NCBI GenBank assembly: GCA_002840435.1
Contig: PHAT01000002.1
Location: 124,001 to 188,000, forward strand
Reading direction: 5' to 3'
From: Deltaproteobacteria bacterium HGW-Deltaproteobacteria-6
GTDB taxonomy: Bacteria; Desulfobacterota; Syntrophia; Syntrophales; Smithellaceae
Length of the DNA: 64,000 nt
This document shows positions 35,576-44,345 of the stretch, piece by piece; the first letter of the stretch is position 1, and each line of letters opens with the position of its first letter. A program made the position numbers and the translations under genes. The notes under the pieces are model-generated. The model had not been told where the DNA came from, ran no database searches, and worked only from the letters and a program-made list of their open reading frames with translations.

Positions 35576-35890
35576 ATGGATATTCTGGACTATATCAGCA
35601 CCTGGTCGGTTCTCAAATGGGTGATTCTTGTTTTGATTGCCGGGTTTATCGGCCAGTTCGGCAAAATGATGGCCGAAGCCATTATCGCCCGTGTGCGCCT
35701 TCGCCGCGTCAAACAGCAACAAGTGCTGGATGATGAGCAGCCTCGTGAGACGCCGACGGTTTTGCCTGTTGATGCTCCTCCCGCGGCGTTACCCCCAAAG
35801 TCCGTTTTGCCCGCGGAAGCTTCTGATAAGAAAGCGCTCAAGGCAATGGCTAAAGTCCGTAAAAAAGAAGCAAAAAAGAAAACAACATAG
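35576..35890 (+). CDS. Small single-pass membrane protein, unknown function
   Basis: From ATG 35576 the protein is 104 residues. A short N-terminal stretch precedes one membrane helix (about 12-32, VILVLIAGFIGQFG), then a basic helix with AEAIIARVRLRRVKQQQ, an Ala/Pro-rich linker and a Lys-rich tail. It looks like an inner-membrane anchor with a flexible cytoplasmic tail. No family recognised. An in-frame ATG at 35549 is also possible; neither start has a good ribosome site. Confidence 0.6.
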   Translation: MDILDYISTWSVLKWVILVLIAGFIGQFGKMMAEAIIARVRLRRVKQQQVLDDEQPRETPTVLPVDAPPAALPPKSVLPAEASDKKALKAMAKVRKKEAKKKTT

Positions 35891-35915
35891 GAACTGTTTA
35901 TATAGGTCGGTGTTC

Positions 35916-35965
35916 TGTCATTTCGACGGCCGGAAAAATCTTTTCGAAGATCTTAAAGATTTCTC
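35916..35965. repeat. Partial copy of a dispersed inverted repeat
   Basis: It begins TGTCATTTCGACGG and has an inner AAATCTT...AAGATTTCTC pairing. The opening TGTCATTTCGA is shared with the fuller element at 57988-58063, so it seems a degenerate member of the same repeat family. Confidence 0.45.
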
Positions 35966-35972
35966 AGTCATT

Positions 35973-37331
35973 TTATTCCTTATCCTGATGGGCAGGAGTC
36001 GAAACGGCATCAATGATTACAGATGGAGCGGTGGCCTGATCTTCGGGTGCGGCATGTTTTTTACTGCCCGCATAAAGCTCATATTCCAGCAGGCGGCATT
36101 CAATTTCGCCGTTGTAAAAGGCCAGCCTTCTCTTGGTGCGAAGGCCCACTTTTTTAATCATGTCCAGATTGCCGGTGAAAATATAACCGCGATAGCCGCG
36201 GGTAATGCTTTTAAACCAGTCACCGCAGCCCTCGTAAAGCGCCTCCAGGCGTTGCAGGGTGCTTGGACCGTTGCTTTTATGAGCCATGTCGGCGGCCTTG
36301 CGGAGAATGACTTTCTGCCCCGGTGCGATCTCTTTCCGGCGTTCGGGATGCAGCGTTTTGATTTTTAAAGGTTCCATCCGCTCGCCGTATGGCGGATTCA
36401 TGACGATAACACCGCCGCCTCCCGGTGTCGGTGTTTTTTCAAATGAGCAGGTCATAAATTCAATCAGGTGGTCAACGCCCGCCGTTTTTGCGTTCTGGCC
36501 GGCCGCCTGCACGGCTGCCGGATCGATATCCGTGGCGAGAATTTTCGAGGGCAATTGCCTGCTGGATGCGTTGCGGGCTTTTTTGCGCAGTTCCTGCCAT
36601 TGTTCATGGGGAAAATCTTTAATATACATGAATCCGTAGTTGTTCCGTCCCAGGCCCGGCGCACGATTGAGGGCGATCAGGGCCGCCTCGATAGCCAGTG
36701 TGCCGCTGCCGCACATCGGATTGACAAAAGGCGTTCTGCCTCGCCATCCTGTGGCCAGAATCAATGCCGCCGCCAGTGTCTCCTGCATCGGCGCAGCGAG
36801 CGGGATCTTGCGATACCCGCGCATGGAAAGGCGGTCACCGGAGGTGTCGATATAAACCATTGCCTGATCATTTCGCCAGTAAACATGAACGACGGCCTTG
36901 TCTTTTGCCGGTCCGGAATCGGGCCTTACGCCGCTTTTTTCGCGGATGCGATCGACAATGGCATCCTTGGCCTTGAGGTTGGCAAAGCGCGTATCGGTGA
37001 TCAGCGGATTATCCACCACGGATGTGACGCAGACATAAGCGTTGGGGCCGGAATCGTGTAAAAATATCTCCCAGGGAATGGCGTTGATGCGTTCATAAAG
37101 AGCGCTGGGGGAGATGACCTTGAAGATTTGCAGTTGATACAGAACGCGCTGGGCCGTGCGCAAATGAATATTCAATATCATGGTATCGGCAAGCGTTCCT
37201 TCCGTGGAAATCGCGGTGTCGATTTCATGTAGGACGGGAAATCCCAATGCTTCAATTTCCGCCTTCAGATAAGGCGCAACGCCTTTCGGACAGGTCACCA
37301 GTATTCTGTTTTTCTTTTGCCAGATGCTCAT
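35973..37331 (-). CDS. THUMP-domain RNA methyltransferase (RlmL-like)
   Basis: The 452-residue protein has an N-terminal ferredoxin-like/THUMP RNA-binding region (about 5-165) and a class I methyltransferase domain with NPMCGSGTLAIEAAL (motif I region) and VMNPPYGER, the NPPY catalytic motif for N2-guanine or related base methylation. RlmL makes m2G2445 in 23S rRNA; this protein lacks the fused RlmK half. ATG 37331 is preferred to in-frame ATG 37367 because it matches the family start. It is 56 bases after the M48 peptidase gene. Confidence 0.9.
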   Translation of the reverse strand: MSIWQKKNRILVTCPKGVAPYLKAEIEALGFPVLHEIDTAISTEGTLADTMILNIHLRTAQRVLYQLQIFKVISPSALYERINAIPWEIFLHDSGPNAYVCVTSVVDNPLITDTRFANLKAKDAIVDRIREKSGVRPDSGPAKDKAVVHVYWRNDQAMVYIDTSGDRLSMRGYRKIPLAAPMQETLAAALILATGWRGRTPFVNPMCGSGTLAIEAALIALNRAPGLGRNNYGFMYIKDFPHEQWQELRKKARNASSRQLPSKILATDIDPAAVQAAGQNAKTAGVDHLIEFMTCSFEKTPTPGGGGVIVMNPPYGERMEPLKIKTLHPERRKEIAPGQKVILRKAADMAHKSNGPSTLQRLEALYEGCGDWFKSITRGYRGYIFTGNLDMIKKVGLRTKRRLAFYNGEIECRLLEYELYAGSKKHAAPEDQATAPSVIIDAVSTPAHQDKE

Positions 37332-37387
37332 AGACGGGGCTTTAGCACAGCGCTGAGGACTTCGCAATGATTATAAAGCGCGTTGAT

Positions 37388-39379
37388 CTAAGCGGCATTC
37401 ATTGCCGGCTTTGATTCCAAAAACGGCGGCAGGGGGCATTGAAGCGCGAGCGCGACAACGCGCAGAAGTTCCCCTTCTTCAAACGTGACGGTTTTATCCG
37501 CAAACGCGCAGTGCGCGCAGGCGTCCATGACCGATTCCTTGATTTTGAAGGACGCATCGCCCAAACGGGTAAGCGCGGTGTTTACTCTGGTGTAGAAGGT
37601 GCTTTCTTCATAAATAAAAACGGGCTTGCGGGCCGCCAGTTCCGGAATCCTGCTGAGACCCGCCTGAAAGGCCTGCTCCGCTTTGACCTTGTCTTCGGCG
37701 TGTCCGGCCCGGGCCAATGCCCCAAGCAGTACGACGATGTCCAGGCCTATCTTGGAATACGTGAAAATCGTCACGCTTTTAAAAAGCTCTTCGGAAGGGT
37801 TTAAATGTTTTTCAAGAATCCATTGAATGGACAATTCCATAAGCGTCAACCTGCCGTCGGCGTTGACCAGCGATTGCAGAATCAGCAGGAAATTTCTTTT
37901 TTCCATGCTGGTCATTGCCGACAAGGACGGCATGGCTAATTCCAGAAGGGGCAGTTTAATCCTGCTTTGCAGGCCGGATAATTGATTGCTCAACTGAAAG
38001 ACCCTGTCAATGTTTCCCTGCAAAACCAGCGCTCTGCCCAGCGCCGTCATCTGTTGATTGCGCACGGATGCATCATTGTCCATGAGCAGCGCGTAAATCA
38101 TGCAGGCGGCTCCCTGCGGTGTTTCAACAAGCTGACGGATGTCTTCCGGTATGGACGTCATCAGGGCCCGGCTCTGTCCAAGATGGTCCGGTGTGGGGTT
38201 GCCGATGGAAGCTGACACGAAGGCGGACATCGCCGCCGCAAGCGGTGCGGCGGGCCGCTGATAGAACCCGGTGCCGCCGAATGGCTCTGTGTACAGGGGT
38301 TTGGGCCCGGACTGACCGTCAATGATCTTTACAAACTTGCCGTCAAAAGACGGGTCCAGAAGCCGGATGCGTGTGACCAGCGGCGGATGGGTATCCAGAA
38401 AGGAAAACCACGAGGCGGGATGACTTTCGCCGAAGAATAAGTGACTGGCCTGCCGTGCCTCGGGCGCATTGATGCGCGCGCCGAAGGCGGAGCCGCCGAT
38501 TTTTTTGAGCGCACCGGCGAGCCCCAGCGGGTTGCGGGTAAACTGCACGGCTGACGCGTCCGCCAGCAACTCCTGCTGCCGGGAGATGGCGCATTGCATC
38601 AGTCTGCCCAGGAAGGAACCGGCGTAACCGATGATGACCAGAAAAATACCCGCGGCTATGGCCGGGAGTCCCGCCCGAAAAGAAACTCTTCCGAAGGAAA
38701 GAAATTTCTGGCCGGCAATGCCCAGGAAAAGAATGCCGAAAAGGATGCCGATCAGCTGCACATTGAGGCGCATGTCTCCGTTCAGGATATGGCTGAATTC
38801 GTGGGCGACGACGCCCTGCAATTCGTCGCGGGTCAGTTTATCCAGAGCTCCTTTGGTGACGGTCACCGCCGCGTCGCTGAATTCCAGACCGGCGGCAAAG
38901 GCGTTGATGTTGTTTTCGGAATCCAGAACAAAGATTTGCGGGACGGGGATGCCTGCGGCTATCGCCATCTCCTCCACCACGTTAATCAGACGGCGCTCTG
39001 CCGGAGTCGTTGCGTTCCCGCCGATGCGGCGGGCGCCCAGCATTTCCGCCACGGCGGAACCGCCTTTTTGCAGAGCGTGCATTTTGTACAGGCTGGCTGC
39101 GAGAATGATGATGACAATCAGCATGGACATAAAAATAAAAAACGCGGGATCAAAAAACGTAAAAGTGGCGAGCTTGCGATGGTAGCGGGATGCCTCGCCG
39201 CTGTTCAACGACGTGTAGGCGTGGGTGCTGACGTATAAATACCAGGCCAGACGAATGGCCAGGGTGGTGACCCCGACAATAATGGATACCGCAAAAACAA
39301 ACAGGATCATCTGATTCCTGCAGCTTTTACGGGCATGCTGCTGCCTGGCAAAAAAATTAGTCGAACGATCAGCGCTCAT
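37388..39379 (-). CDS. M48-family membrane metallopeptidase with helical C-terminal extension
   Basis: The 663-residue protein has two N-terminal membrane helices, then an HtpX-type M48 domain with zinc motif VAHEFSHILNGD and the later Glu in QQELLADASAV. Two further helices lie between. Beyond about residue 340 is a long helical region absent from HtpX; segments such as LVNADGRLTLMELSI and a final EEGELLRVV look TerB-like. M48 peptidases with lemA form a known membrane quality-control pair. It follows lemA by 33 bases on the same transcript. Confidence 0.9.
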   Translation of the reverse strand: MSADRSTNFFARQQHARKSCRNQMILFVFAVSIIVGVTTLAIRLAWYLYVSTHAYTSLNSGEASRYHRKLATFTFFDPAFFIFMSMLIVIIILAASLYKMHALQKGGSAVAEMLGARRIGGNATTPAERRLINVVEEMAIAAGIPVPQIFVLDSENNINAFAAGLEFSDAAVTVTKGALDKLTRDELQGVVAHEFSHILNGDMRLNVQLIGILFGILFLGIAGQKFLSFGRVSFRAGLPAIAAGIFLVIIGYAGSFLGRLMQCAISRQQELLADASAVQFTRNPLGLAGALKKIGGSAFGARINAPEARQASHLFFGESHPASWFSFLDTHPPLVTRIRLLDPSFDGKFVKIIDGQSGPKPLYTEPFGGTGFYQRPAAPLAAAMSAFVSASIGNPTPDHLGQSRALMTSIPEDIRQLVETPQGAACMIYALLMDNDASVRNQQMTALGRALVLQGNIDRVFQLSNQLSGLQSRIKLPLLELAMPSLSAMTSMEKRNFLLILQSLVNADGRLTLMELSIQWILEKHLNPSEELFKSVTIFTYSKIGLDIVVLLGALARAGHAEDKVKAEQAFQAGLSRIPELAARKPVFIYEESTFYTRVNTALTRLGDASFKIKESVMDACAHCAFADKTVTFEEGELLRVVALALQCPLPPFLESKPAMNAA

Positions 39380-39412
39380 TTTAAGAAATCAATCGTGTCG
39401 GTTTATGGATTT

Positions 39413-40006
39413 TCAGGTAAAAGACACTTTGGGCGCCGTCCGTTCTTCGGCTTTTTCCACGACTTCCAGGAGGGCGGCCTTCTTAAATTCAAAGGTTGAG
39501 GAGATCACGTTGTTGGGAAACTGTTCCCGCTGGGTATTGTAATCGGTTATGGCATCATTGTATGCCTGCCTGGCAAAGCTAACTTTGTTTTCCGTGGAGG
39601 TCAGCTCTTCCATCAGATCGCTGATGGTTTTATTGGCTTTTAAATCCGGGTAGGATTCCACCACTGCCAGCAGTTTGGAAAGCACGCCGGCAAGCGACCC
39701 TTCCGCCCGGGACAGTCCCGCCATGGCCTGCGCGTTGCCCGGAGAAGCCGCCGCGAGTTTGCTTGCGTCCAGCGCCGTGTTGCGCGCCTGAATGACGGCT
39801 TCCAGCGTGCCGCGTTCATGGGCCAGATACCCTTTGGCTGTTTCCACCAGATTGGGAATCAGATCATAGCGGCGCTTCAACTGGATGTCGATCTGGGTGA
39901 AGGCGTTGAGGTAAAGATTGCGCAGCGCAATCAGGTTGTTGTAAATTCCGACAAAATAAAAAGCGACGGCGGCGATGATAACGACTAAAACGATCAATGG
40001 AATCAT
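39413..40006 (-). CDS. lemA: LemA family protein
   Basis: The 197-residue protein has one N-terminal membrane helix (PLIVLVVIIAAVAFYFVGIY) and a helical cytoplasmic or periplasmic bundle with typical LemA motifs: QIDIQLKRRYDLIPNLVE, KGYLAHE and the YNDAITDYNTQREQFP stretch. It starts at ATG 40006 with AAGGAGGG, 12 codons inside a longer frame. LemA commonly pairs with M48 or TPM membrane proteins; the molecular role is not settled. It precedes the M48 gene. Confidence 0.93.
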   Translation of the reverse strand: MIPLIVLVVIIAAVAFYFVGIYNNLIALRNLYLNAFTQIDIQLKRRYDLIPNLVETAKGYLAHERGTLEAVIQARNTALDASKLAAASPGNAQAMAGLSRAEGSLAGVLSKLLAVVESYPDLKANKTISDLMEELTSTENKVSFARQAYNDAITDYNTQREQFPNNVISSTFEFKKAALLEVVEKAEERTAPKVSFT

Positions 40007-40064
40007 TTTACCCTCCTTATTTACGGGCGCGTCCCCGCGCAAAATTGATGGATGAGATTCTTTA

Positions 40065-41225
40065 CTACGCGGTACAGTTTTTGTTTTTCCTGATATCGCC
40101 GGTAATCACCAGATTGTCACGATGAATCACTTCATCATAGTCTTTGTGCCCCAGGACGGAAAAAATCTGCGATGTTTTCAATCCCAGAATTTTGCGGATG
40201 TCGGCCGCGCTGTAATTGACCAGCCCCTTGGCCAGCAGCGTTCCTTCGCTGTCCACGCAATTGACGGGATCACCCGTGGCAAACTTTCCTTCCACGGCGG
40301 TAATACCGGAGGGCAGCAGGCTTTTGCCCTTGTCCAGCAGGGCTTTTTTCGCGCCGTCATCGACGATCAGCCGGCCGCAGGGACGCAAGGTAAAAGCGAT
40401 CCAGTATTTTTTGCTGTTGAGCCGGGACGTTTGCGGCAAAAACAGTGTGCCGACTTCACGCCCCGCCAGAATGTCCGAAAGAACTTTTTTTCTTTTGCCG
40501 GGCGCGATAATGCAGGGGATGCCGATGGACGTGACTTTTTTGGCGGCGATAATCTTGCTTTTCATGCCGCCCGTGCCGACGGAAGACGTTTCATCCGTGG
40601 CTCCCGCCTCAATGGCGTCGGTGATTTCGCGGACGATGGGAATCAGTTTTGCTTTTTTGGATTGCGACGGATTGCAGTCGTAAAGCCCGTCGGTCGCCGT
40701 CAGGTTGATGAATAAATCCGCCTCAATCACATTGGCAATCATCGCGGCAAGGTTGTCGTTGTCGCCGAACTTGATTTCATCGACGGCAACGGAATCGTTT
40801 TCATTGATAATGGGCGTCACATGCCATTCCATCAATGTGGAAAGCGTGTTGCGGATATTCAGGTATCTTTGCCTGTCGGTCAGGTCCGCAAGCGTGAGCA
40901 GAATCTGCGCGACGTAAAGGTTGTTTTTTTCAAACGCTTTGGAGTAGACACGCATCAGTCTTCCCTGGCCGACGGCCGCCGCCGCCTGCTTTTCGGGAAT
41001 GCTTTTGAGTTTGCCCTGGATGTTCAGACGGTGCTTGCCCGAGGCGATCGCTCCGGAGGTGACGAGGATTATCGAAAAGCCCCGGCGCGTCAGGTCGCAC
41101 ATTTCCTGGGCCAGGGAATCGATGATTTTCAGATCCAGACCGTCTCTGCCTGTGAGCACCGCAGAGCCGATTTTAATGAGAATTTTTTTTGCGGATGCGA
41201 ACGTTTCCAGACGAATGTTATTCAT
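40065..41225 (-). CDS. proB: Glutamate 5-kinase
   Basis: This enzyme phosphorylates glutamate in the first step of proline synthesis. The 386-residue protein has an amino-acid kinase domain (IKIGSAVLTGRDG, LVTSGAIASGKHRL, ENDSVAVDEIKFGDND, GTGGMKSKIIAAKK) and a C-terminal PUA domain (from about 285). The domain order and length match long-form ProB. It starts only six bases after obg, so the two are co-transcribed. The partner proA is not in the window. Confidence 0.96.
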   Translation of the reverse strand: MNNIRLETFASAKKILIKIGSAVLTGRDGLDLKIIDSLAQEMCDLTRRGFSIILVTSGAIASGKHRLNIQGKLKSIPEKQAAAAVGQGRLMRVYSKAFEKNNLYVAQILLTLADLTDRQRYLNIRNTLSTLMEWHVTPIINENDSVAVDEIKFGDNDNLAAMIANVIEADLFINLTATDGLYDCNPSQSKKAKLIPIVREITDAIEAGATDETSSVGTGGMKSKIIAAKKVTSIGIPCIIAPGKRKKVLSDILAGREVGTLFLPQTSRLNSKKYWIAFTLRPCGRLIVDDGAKKALLDKGKSLLPSGITAVEGKFATGDPVNCVDSEGTLLAKGLVNYSAADIRKILGLKTSQIFSVLGHKDYDEVIHRDNLVITGDIRKNKNCTA

Positions 41226-41231
41226 GGTTTT

Positions 41232-42233
41232 TCAAGTCTTGTTTAAGACGGTCACAATCTTTCTTAAAATGTCCTGCAAGCCAACGCCAGTCGCGGCGGA
41301 AAACGGATGAAGTATTATCCCTTTTTTCGAAAATTGCGCAACTGATTTTTTGACTTTTTCCTTTACCTGCGGCAGATCGATTTTGTTGAGTGCGACAATC
41401 TGGGCCTTTTCCAGTAATTGCGGATTGTAGAGTTTCAGCTCTTTGATGATGGCGTTATAATTTTTCAGCGCATTGGTGTTGGGCTCTTCGGAAATGTCGA
41501 TCAGATGCAGCAACACCGACGTTCTCTCCACATGACGGAGAAACTGAATGCCCATGCCCATGCCTTCATGCGCCCCGGCAATCAGGCCGGGAATATCAGC
41601 CACGACAAAGCTCGGGCTGTCCGCGTATTTGACCACGCCCAGATGCGGTGTGAGGGTGGTAAAAGGATAGTCGGCAATTTTGGGACGGGCCGCCGAAACC
41701 CGCGAGATAAACGTGGACTTGCCTGCGTTGGGGAACCCGACGAGTCCCACGTCGGCCAGCAGTTTGAGTTCCATTTTGAGCCAGCGTTCCTCGCCTTCCA
41801 TGCCTTCCTGGGCGAAACGCGGCGTCTGGTGCGTGGACGTCTTGAAATGGGCGTTGCCCTTGCCGCCGATGCCGCCTTTGGCGACGATAAAGGTTTGCCC
41901 CAGTTCCGCGAGATCGGCCAGGATCTCACCGGTTTCGAAATCTTTCACAACGGTTCCGGGCGGAACAATCACTTCCAGATCTTCAGCACTGCGGCCGGTG
42001 CGGTTATTGCCGGACCCGTGCCCGCCGTTTTTGGCGATTTGATGCTGCTGGTACTTTAAATCCAGCAGGGTGTGGTGGCTTTTGTCTGCGCGAAAAATCA
42101 CATCGCCGCCTTTGCCGCCGTCGCCGCCGTCCGGGCCGCCTTTGGCGATAAACTTCTCCCGTCGGAAACTGATGCTGCCCGGGCCGCCATGTCCCGCCTT
42201 CACAAATATCTTTGCTTCGTCAACAAATTTCAT
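41232..42233 (-). CDS. obg: Ribosome-associated GTPase Obg
   Basis: Obg/CgtA is an essential GTPase in 50S assembly and stress control. The 333-residue protein has the glycine-rich Obg fold (1-158) and a G domain with GFPNAGKST, switch region DYPFTTLTPHLG, DIPGLI and NKID. It lacks the C-terminal OCT domain, as in many proteobacteria. ATG 42233 follows GGTAC without strong ribosome signals. It is in the rplU-rpmA-obg arrangement but after an intervening terminator. Confidence 0.96.
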   Translation of the reverse strand: MKFVDEAKIFVKAGHGGPGSISFRREKFIAKGGPDGGDGGKGGDVIFRADKSHHTLLDLKYQQHQIAKNGGHGSGNNRTGRSAEDLEVIVPPGTVVKDFETGEILADLAELGQTFIVAKGGIGGKGNAHFKTSTHQTPRFAQEGMEGEERWLKMELKLLADVGLVGFPNAGKSTFISRVSAARPKIADYPFTTLTPHLGVVKYADSPSFVVADIPGLIAGAHEGMGMGIQFLRHVERTSVLLHLIDISEEPNTNALKNYNAIIKELKLYNPQLLEKAQIVALNKIDLPQVKEKVKKSVAQFSKKGIILHPFSAATGVGLQDILRKIVTVLNKT

Positions 42234-42403
42234 AATGCGTGTACCTTTTTATTTAACTATATGACAGATCGCGTAAATTATCTATCCAAAGTATAAAGCG
42301 ACCTGCGACGTCCCCGCAGGCGCATCTTGTCAATAGGTTGAGGGGGGCAGTGGAACTGACAACAAAGTTATACTGGAGAAGAGGGAATTTACGTAAAAAA
42401 TAA

Positions 42404-42427
42404 AAAGGCGCTTAAGTAAGCGCCTTT
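42404..42427 (-). terminator. Terminator between rpmA and obg
   Basis: A ten-base perfect stem AAAGGCGCTT/AAGCGCCTTT with an AAGT loop is followed on the minus strand by a T-rich run. It would reduce transcription into obg-proB, making the ribosomal protein pair more abundant. Confidence 0.85.
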
Positions 42428-42454
42428 GAATATCCTGAAACCGATTCGTTTTCT

Positions 42455-42709
42455 CTATGAGGCGTAAACGCTGACCTTTTTCCGGGTTTTATCCAGTCTC
42501 TCATATTTCACGACGCCGTTGATCAGCGCGAAAAGTGTGAAATCCTTGCCCAGGCCTACGTTGTTGCCCGGATGAATTTTTGTACCGACCTGCCGCACGA
42601 TAATGGATCCCGCGTGAATTTGTTCACCGCCATATACTTTGACGCCGCGTCGCTGCGAATTGGAGTCTCTACCGTTGCGGGAGCTTCCCTGACCTTTTTT
42701 ATGTGCCAT
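42455..42709 (-). CDS. rpmA: 50S ribosomal protein L27
   Basis: This 84-residue ribosomal protein carries the standard N-terminus [16 protein letters not shown] with the mobile tail reaching the peptidyl transferase centre, and [16 protein letters not shown]. It is preceded by GGAGG and follows rplU by 12 bases. No N-terminal cleavage motif of the Firmicutes type is present. Confidence 0.98.
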   Translation of the reverse strand: MAHKKGQGSSRNGRDSNSQRRGVKVYGGEQIHAGSIIVRQVGTKIHPGNNVGLGKDFTLFALINGVVKYERLDKTRKKVSVYAS

Positions 42710-42721
42710 GATGTCCTCCGC

Positions 42722-43033
42722 TTATATCGAAATCTTATTTATTTTCATGCTGGTTAATGCCTGACGGTGTCCGGTCTTCTTGCGATAACCCTTACGTTTC
42801 TTCATTTTGCCGATAATCAGCTTGGGGCCTTTGGTCTGGGCGACGACTTCGCCTGTGACTTTGGCGCCTTCCACGAAAGGCTTGCCGATTTTGACGGAGT
42901 TTTCATCCGATACCATCAGAACTTCATTAAAGACAATCTCGGTCCCTTTTTCGCCAGCCAGTTTTTCAACAGACAGAACATCGCCTTCGCTGACCTTATG
43001 TTGTTTTGCACCTGTTTTTATGATTGCGTACAT
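42722..43033 (-). CDS. rplU: 50S ribosomal protein L21
   Basis: The 103-residue protein binds 23S rRNA. It has the family start [18 protein letters not shown] and the terminal [17 protein letters not shown]. It is the first gene of an rplU-rpmA unit reading from the promoter at 43066-43094, with a leader of only about 25 bases and weak ribosome signals. Confidence 0.98.
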   Translation of the reverse strand: MYAIIKTGAKQHKVSEGDVLSVEKLAGEKGTEIVFNEVLMVSDENSVKIGKPFVEGAKVTGEVVAQTKGPKLIIGKMKKRKGYRKKTGHRQALTSMKINKISI

Positions 43034-43065
43034 ATACTTATCCTTAGTTAACGTTAAGATCGAAG

Positions 43066-43094
43066 CTTATAGACAAATTACGACTATTTGTCAA
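43066..43094 (-). promoter_or_regulatory. Sigma70-type promoter of rplU-rpmA
   Basis: On the minus strand a perfect TTGACA and a TATAAG are separated by 17 bases, about 35 bases before ATG 43033. The -35 and spacer overlap a partial inverted repeat of TTGACAAAT and ATTTGTC. Confidence 0.78.
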
Positions 43095-43444
43095 TAAAAT
43101 TCAGCCATATTAAAAATATTTTCCCCGGGTGGCCTGGAGGCATGGTAAGCTGTTGATATTAAATAAAATGTAGTGATGGGAGTCTTTCCCGGAATGAAGC
43201 ATGCCGCTGATCGATGATGCCGGGCGGACTTCAAAATATTTCCAAAACGACTGGTTGGCTGTTCATGATATCCGTGCAATGCCGAATGCCGGATCGAGCC
43301 TGTTGCGGTGTCGCAACGTGCAGATTTTCATCGAGGACCTGTTTATTGTCCGGGAAGCGGATAAATCCGCTTGCATAAATCAGACTCCGAAATGTAGTAT
43401 GACCGGCAAATCATTTTGGGAAGTTCACAAGCTAAGGCGGATGG
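43095..43444. other. Intergenic region between rplU and mltB
   Basis: About 350 bases in which I see no convincing gene, RNA or repeat. An overlapping plus-strand frame (43201-43512) continues into mltB in another frame and lacks protein-like composition. Confidence 0.5.
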
Positions 43445-44314
43445 GTGCGAAGAAATTTTATATATCTGATTATTGTTATCCATATTATTCTGCTCTATCC
43501 GTCTTCCGGTAATACCGGCGAGCCGCAGCGACGGGTGGTCGAAGAATTGCTGATCGCGGAAGGGCTTGATCCATGCCAGGCGCACAGCATCATGCAGGAT
43601 CACCGTGTATCCGTCCGACCGGATATCATCATCAAAAATCTTTTCTATTCCAGTCCGAAAGGAACGGCCGGAAAGCCCGGCGTCATGGAGGTTAATCCCC
43701 GGCAGATTAAACAGGGGAAAGCTTTTATGAAAGAGCGTGCCGTCGTGTTATCTGCGGTGGAGAAGCGTTTTGGCACATCCCCCCGGATTATCACGGCCAT
43801 TCTGACGATCGAGTCCCGGCTGGGAACCCATCCGATGTCCTATGGCGTGGTTAACGCTTACGCCAATCTGGCCTTTATGCTGGACCCGGGATATTGGAAA
43901 GAAGTGCAGGACCGTTACGCGGCGGTTTATCCCCAGCTGCTTGAAGAGGCCACCATTGCCCGGGCCAAACGAAAAGCGAAATGGGCGGCAGGCGAACTGG
44001 CCTATCTGGTGCACATTGCCAATCACCTGAATATCGATCCTTTGAGTATTTCGGGATCATTTGCCGGAGCGATGGGGCCGGCGCAGTTTATTCCGTCATC
44101 TTTCTGGATTTTCGGCATCGATGCCGACGGCGACGGCACCGCCAGTCCTTTTAATATGACAGACGCGAATCTCAGTATGGGAAATTACCTCAGAAAATAC
44201 GGCTGGCGGGAGGATGCCTCCCTTGAGCAAAAACGCAAGGCGATCTGGTATTATAACCACAGTGATGTGTATGTGAATACGGTCATGATGATCTATGAAC
44301 AACTGGGGCGCTGA
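43445..44314 (+). CDS. mltB: Lytic murein transglycosylase of the MltB family
   Basis: The 289-residue protein has an N-terminal signal or anchor segment without a lipobox, then a GH103 domain: ILTIESRLGT holds the catalytic Glu, GAMGPAQFIPSSFW and YNHSDVYVNTVM are hallmark segments. It cleaves peptidoglycan glycan strands with 1,6-anhydro product. The start is GTG 43445 with AAGGCGG upstream. E. coli MltB is a longer lipoprotein; here the C-terminal region is minimal. The gene's 3' end is part of its own terminator. Confidence 0.92.
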   Translation: MRRNFIYLIIVIHIILLYPSSGNTGEPQRRVVEELLIAEGLDPCQAHSIMQDHRVSVRPDIIIKNLFYSSPKGTAGKPGVMEVNPRQIKQGKAFMKERAVVLSAVEKRFGTSPRIITAILTIESRLGTHPMSYGVVNAYANLAFMLDPGYWKEVQDRYAAVYPQLLEEATIARAKRKAKWAAGELAYLVHIANHLNIDPLSISGSFAGAMGPAQFIPSSFWIFGIDADGDGTASPFNMTDANLSMGNYLRKYGWREDASLEQKRKAIWYYNHSDVYVNTVMMIYEQLGR

Positions 44315-44333
44315 AATGCGCCCCGGTTGTTCA
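44296..44333 (+). terminator. Terminator overlapping the mltB stop
   Basis: A 16-base stem with one G-T wobble (44296-44311 with 44318-44333) around a six-base loop includes the last codons and the stop TGA. A T-rich tail follows. Confidence 0.75.
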
Positions 44334-44345
44334 AATTCTTTTCTT

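Noticed and set aside
43201-43512. Small plus-strand gene upstream of mltB
   Set aside because: The frame overlaps mltB, has no good start signal, and its composition does not look like a protein.
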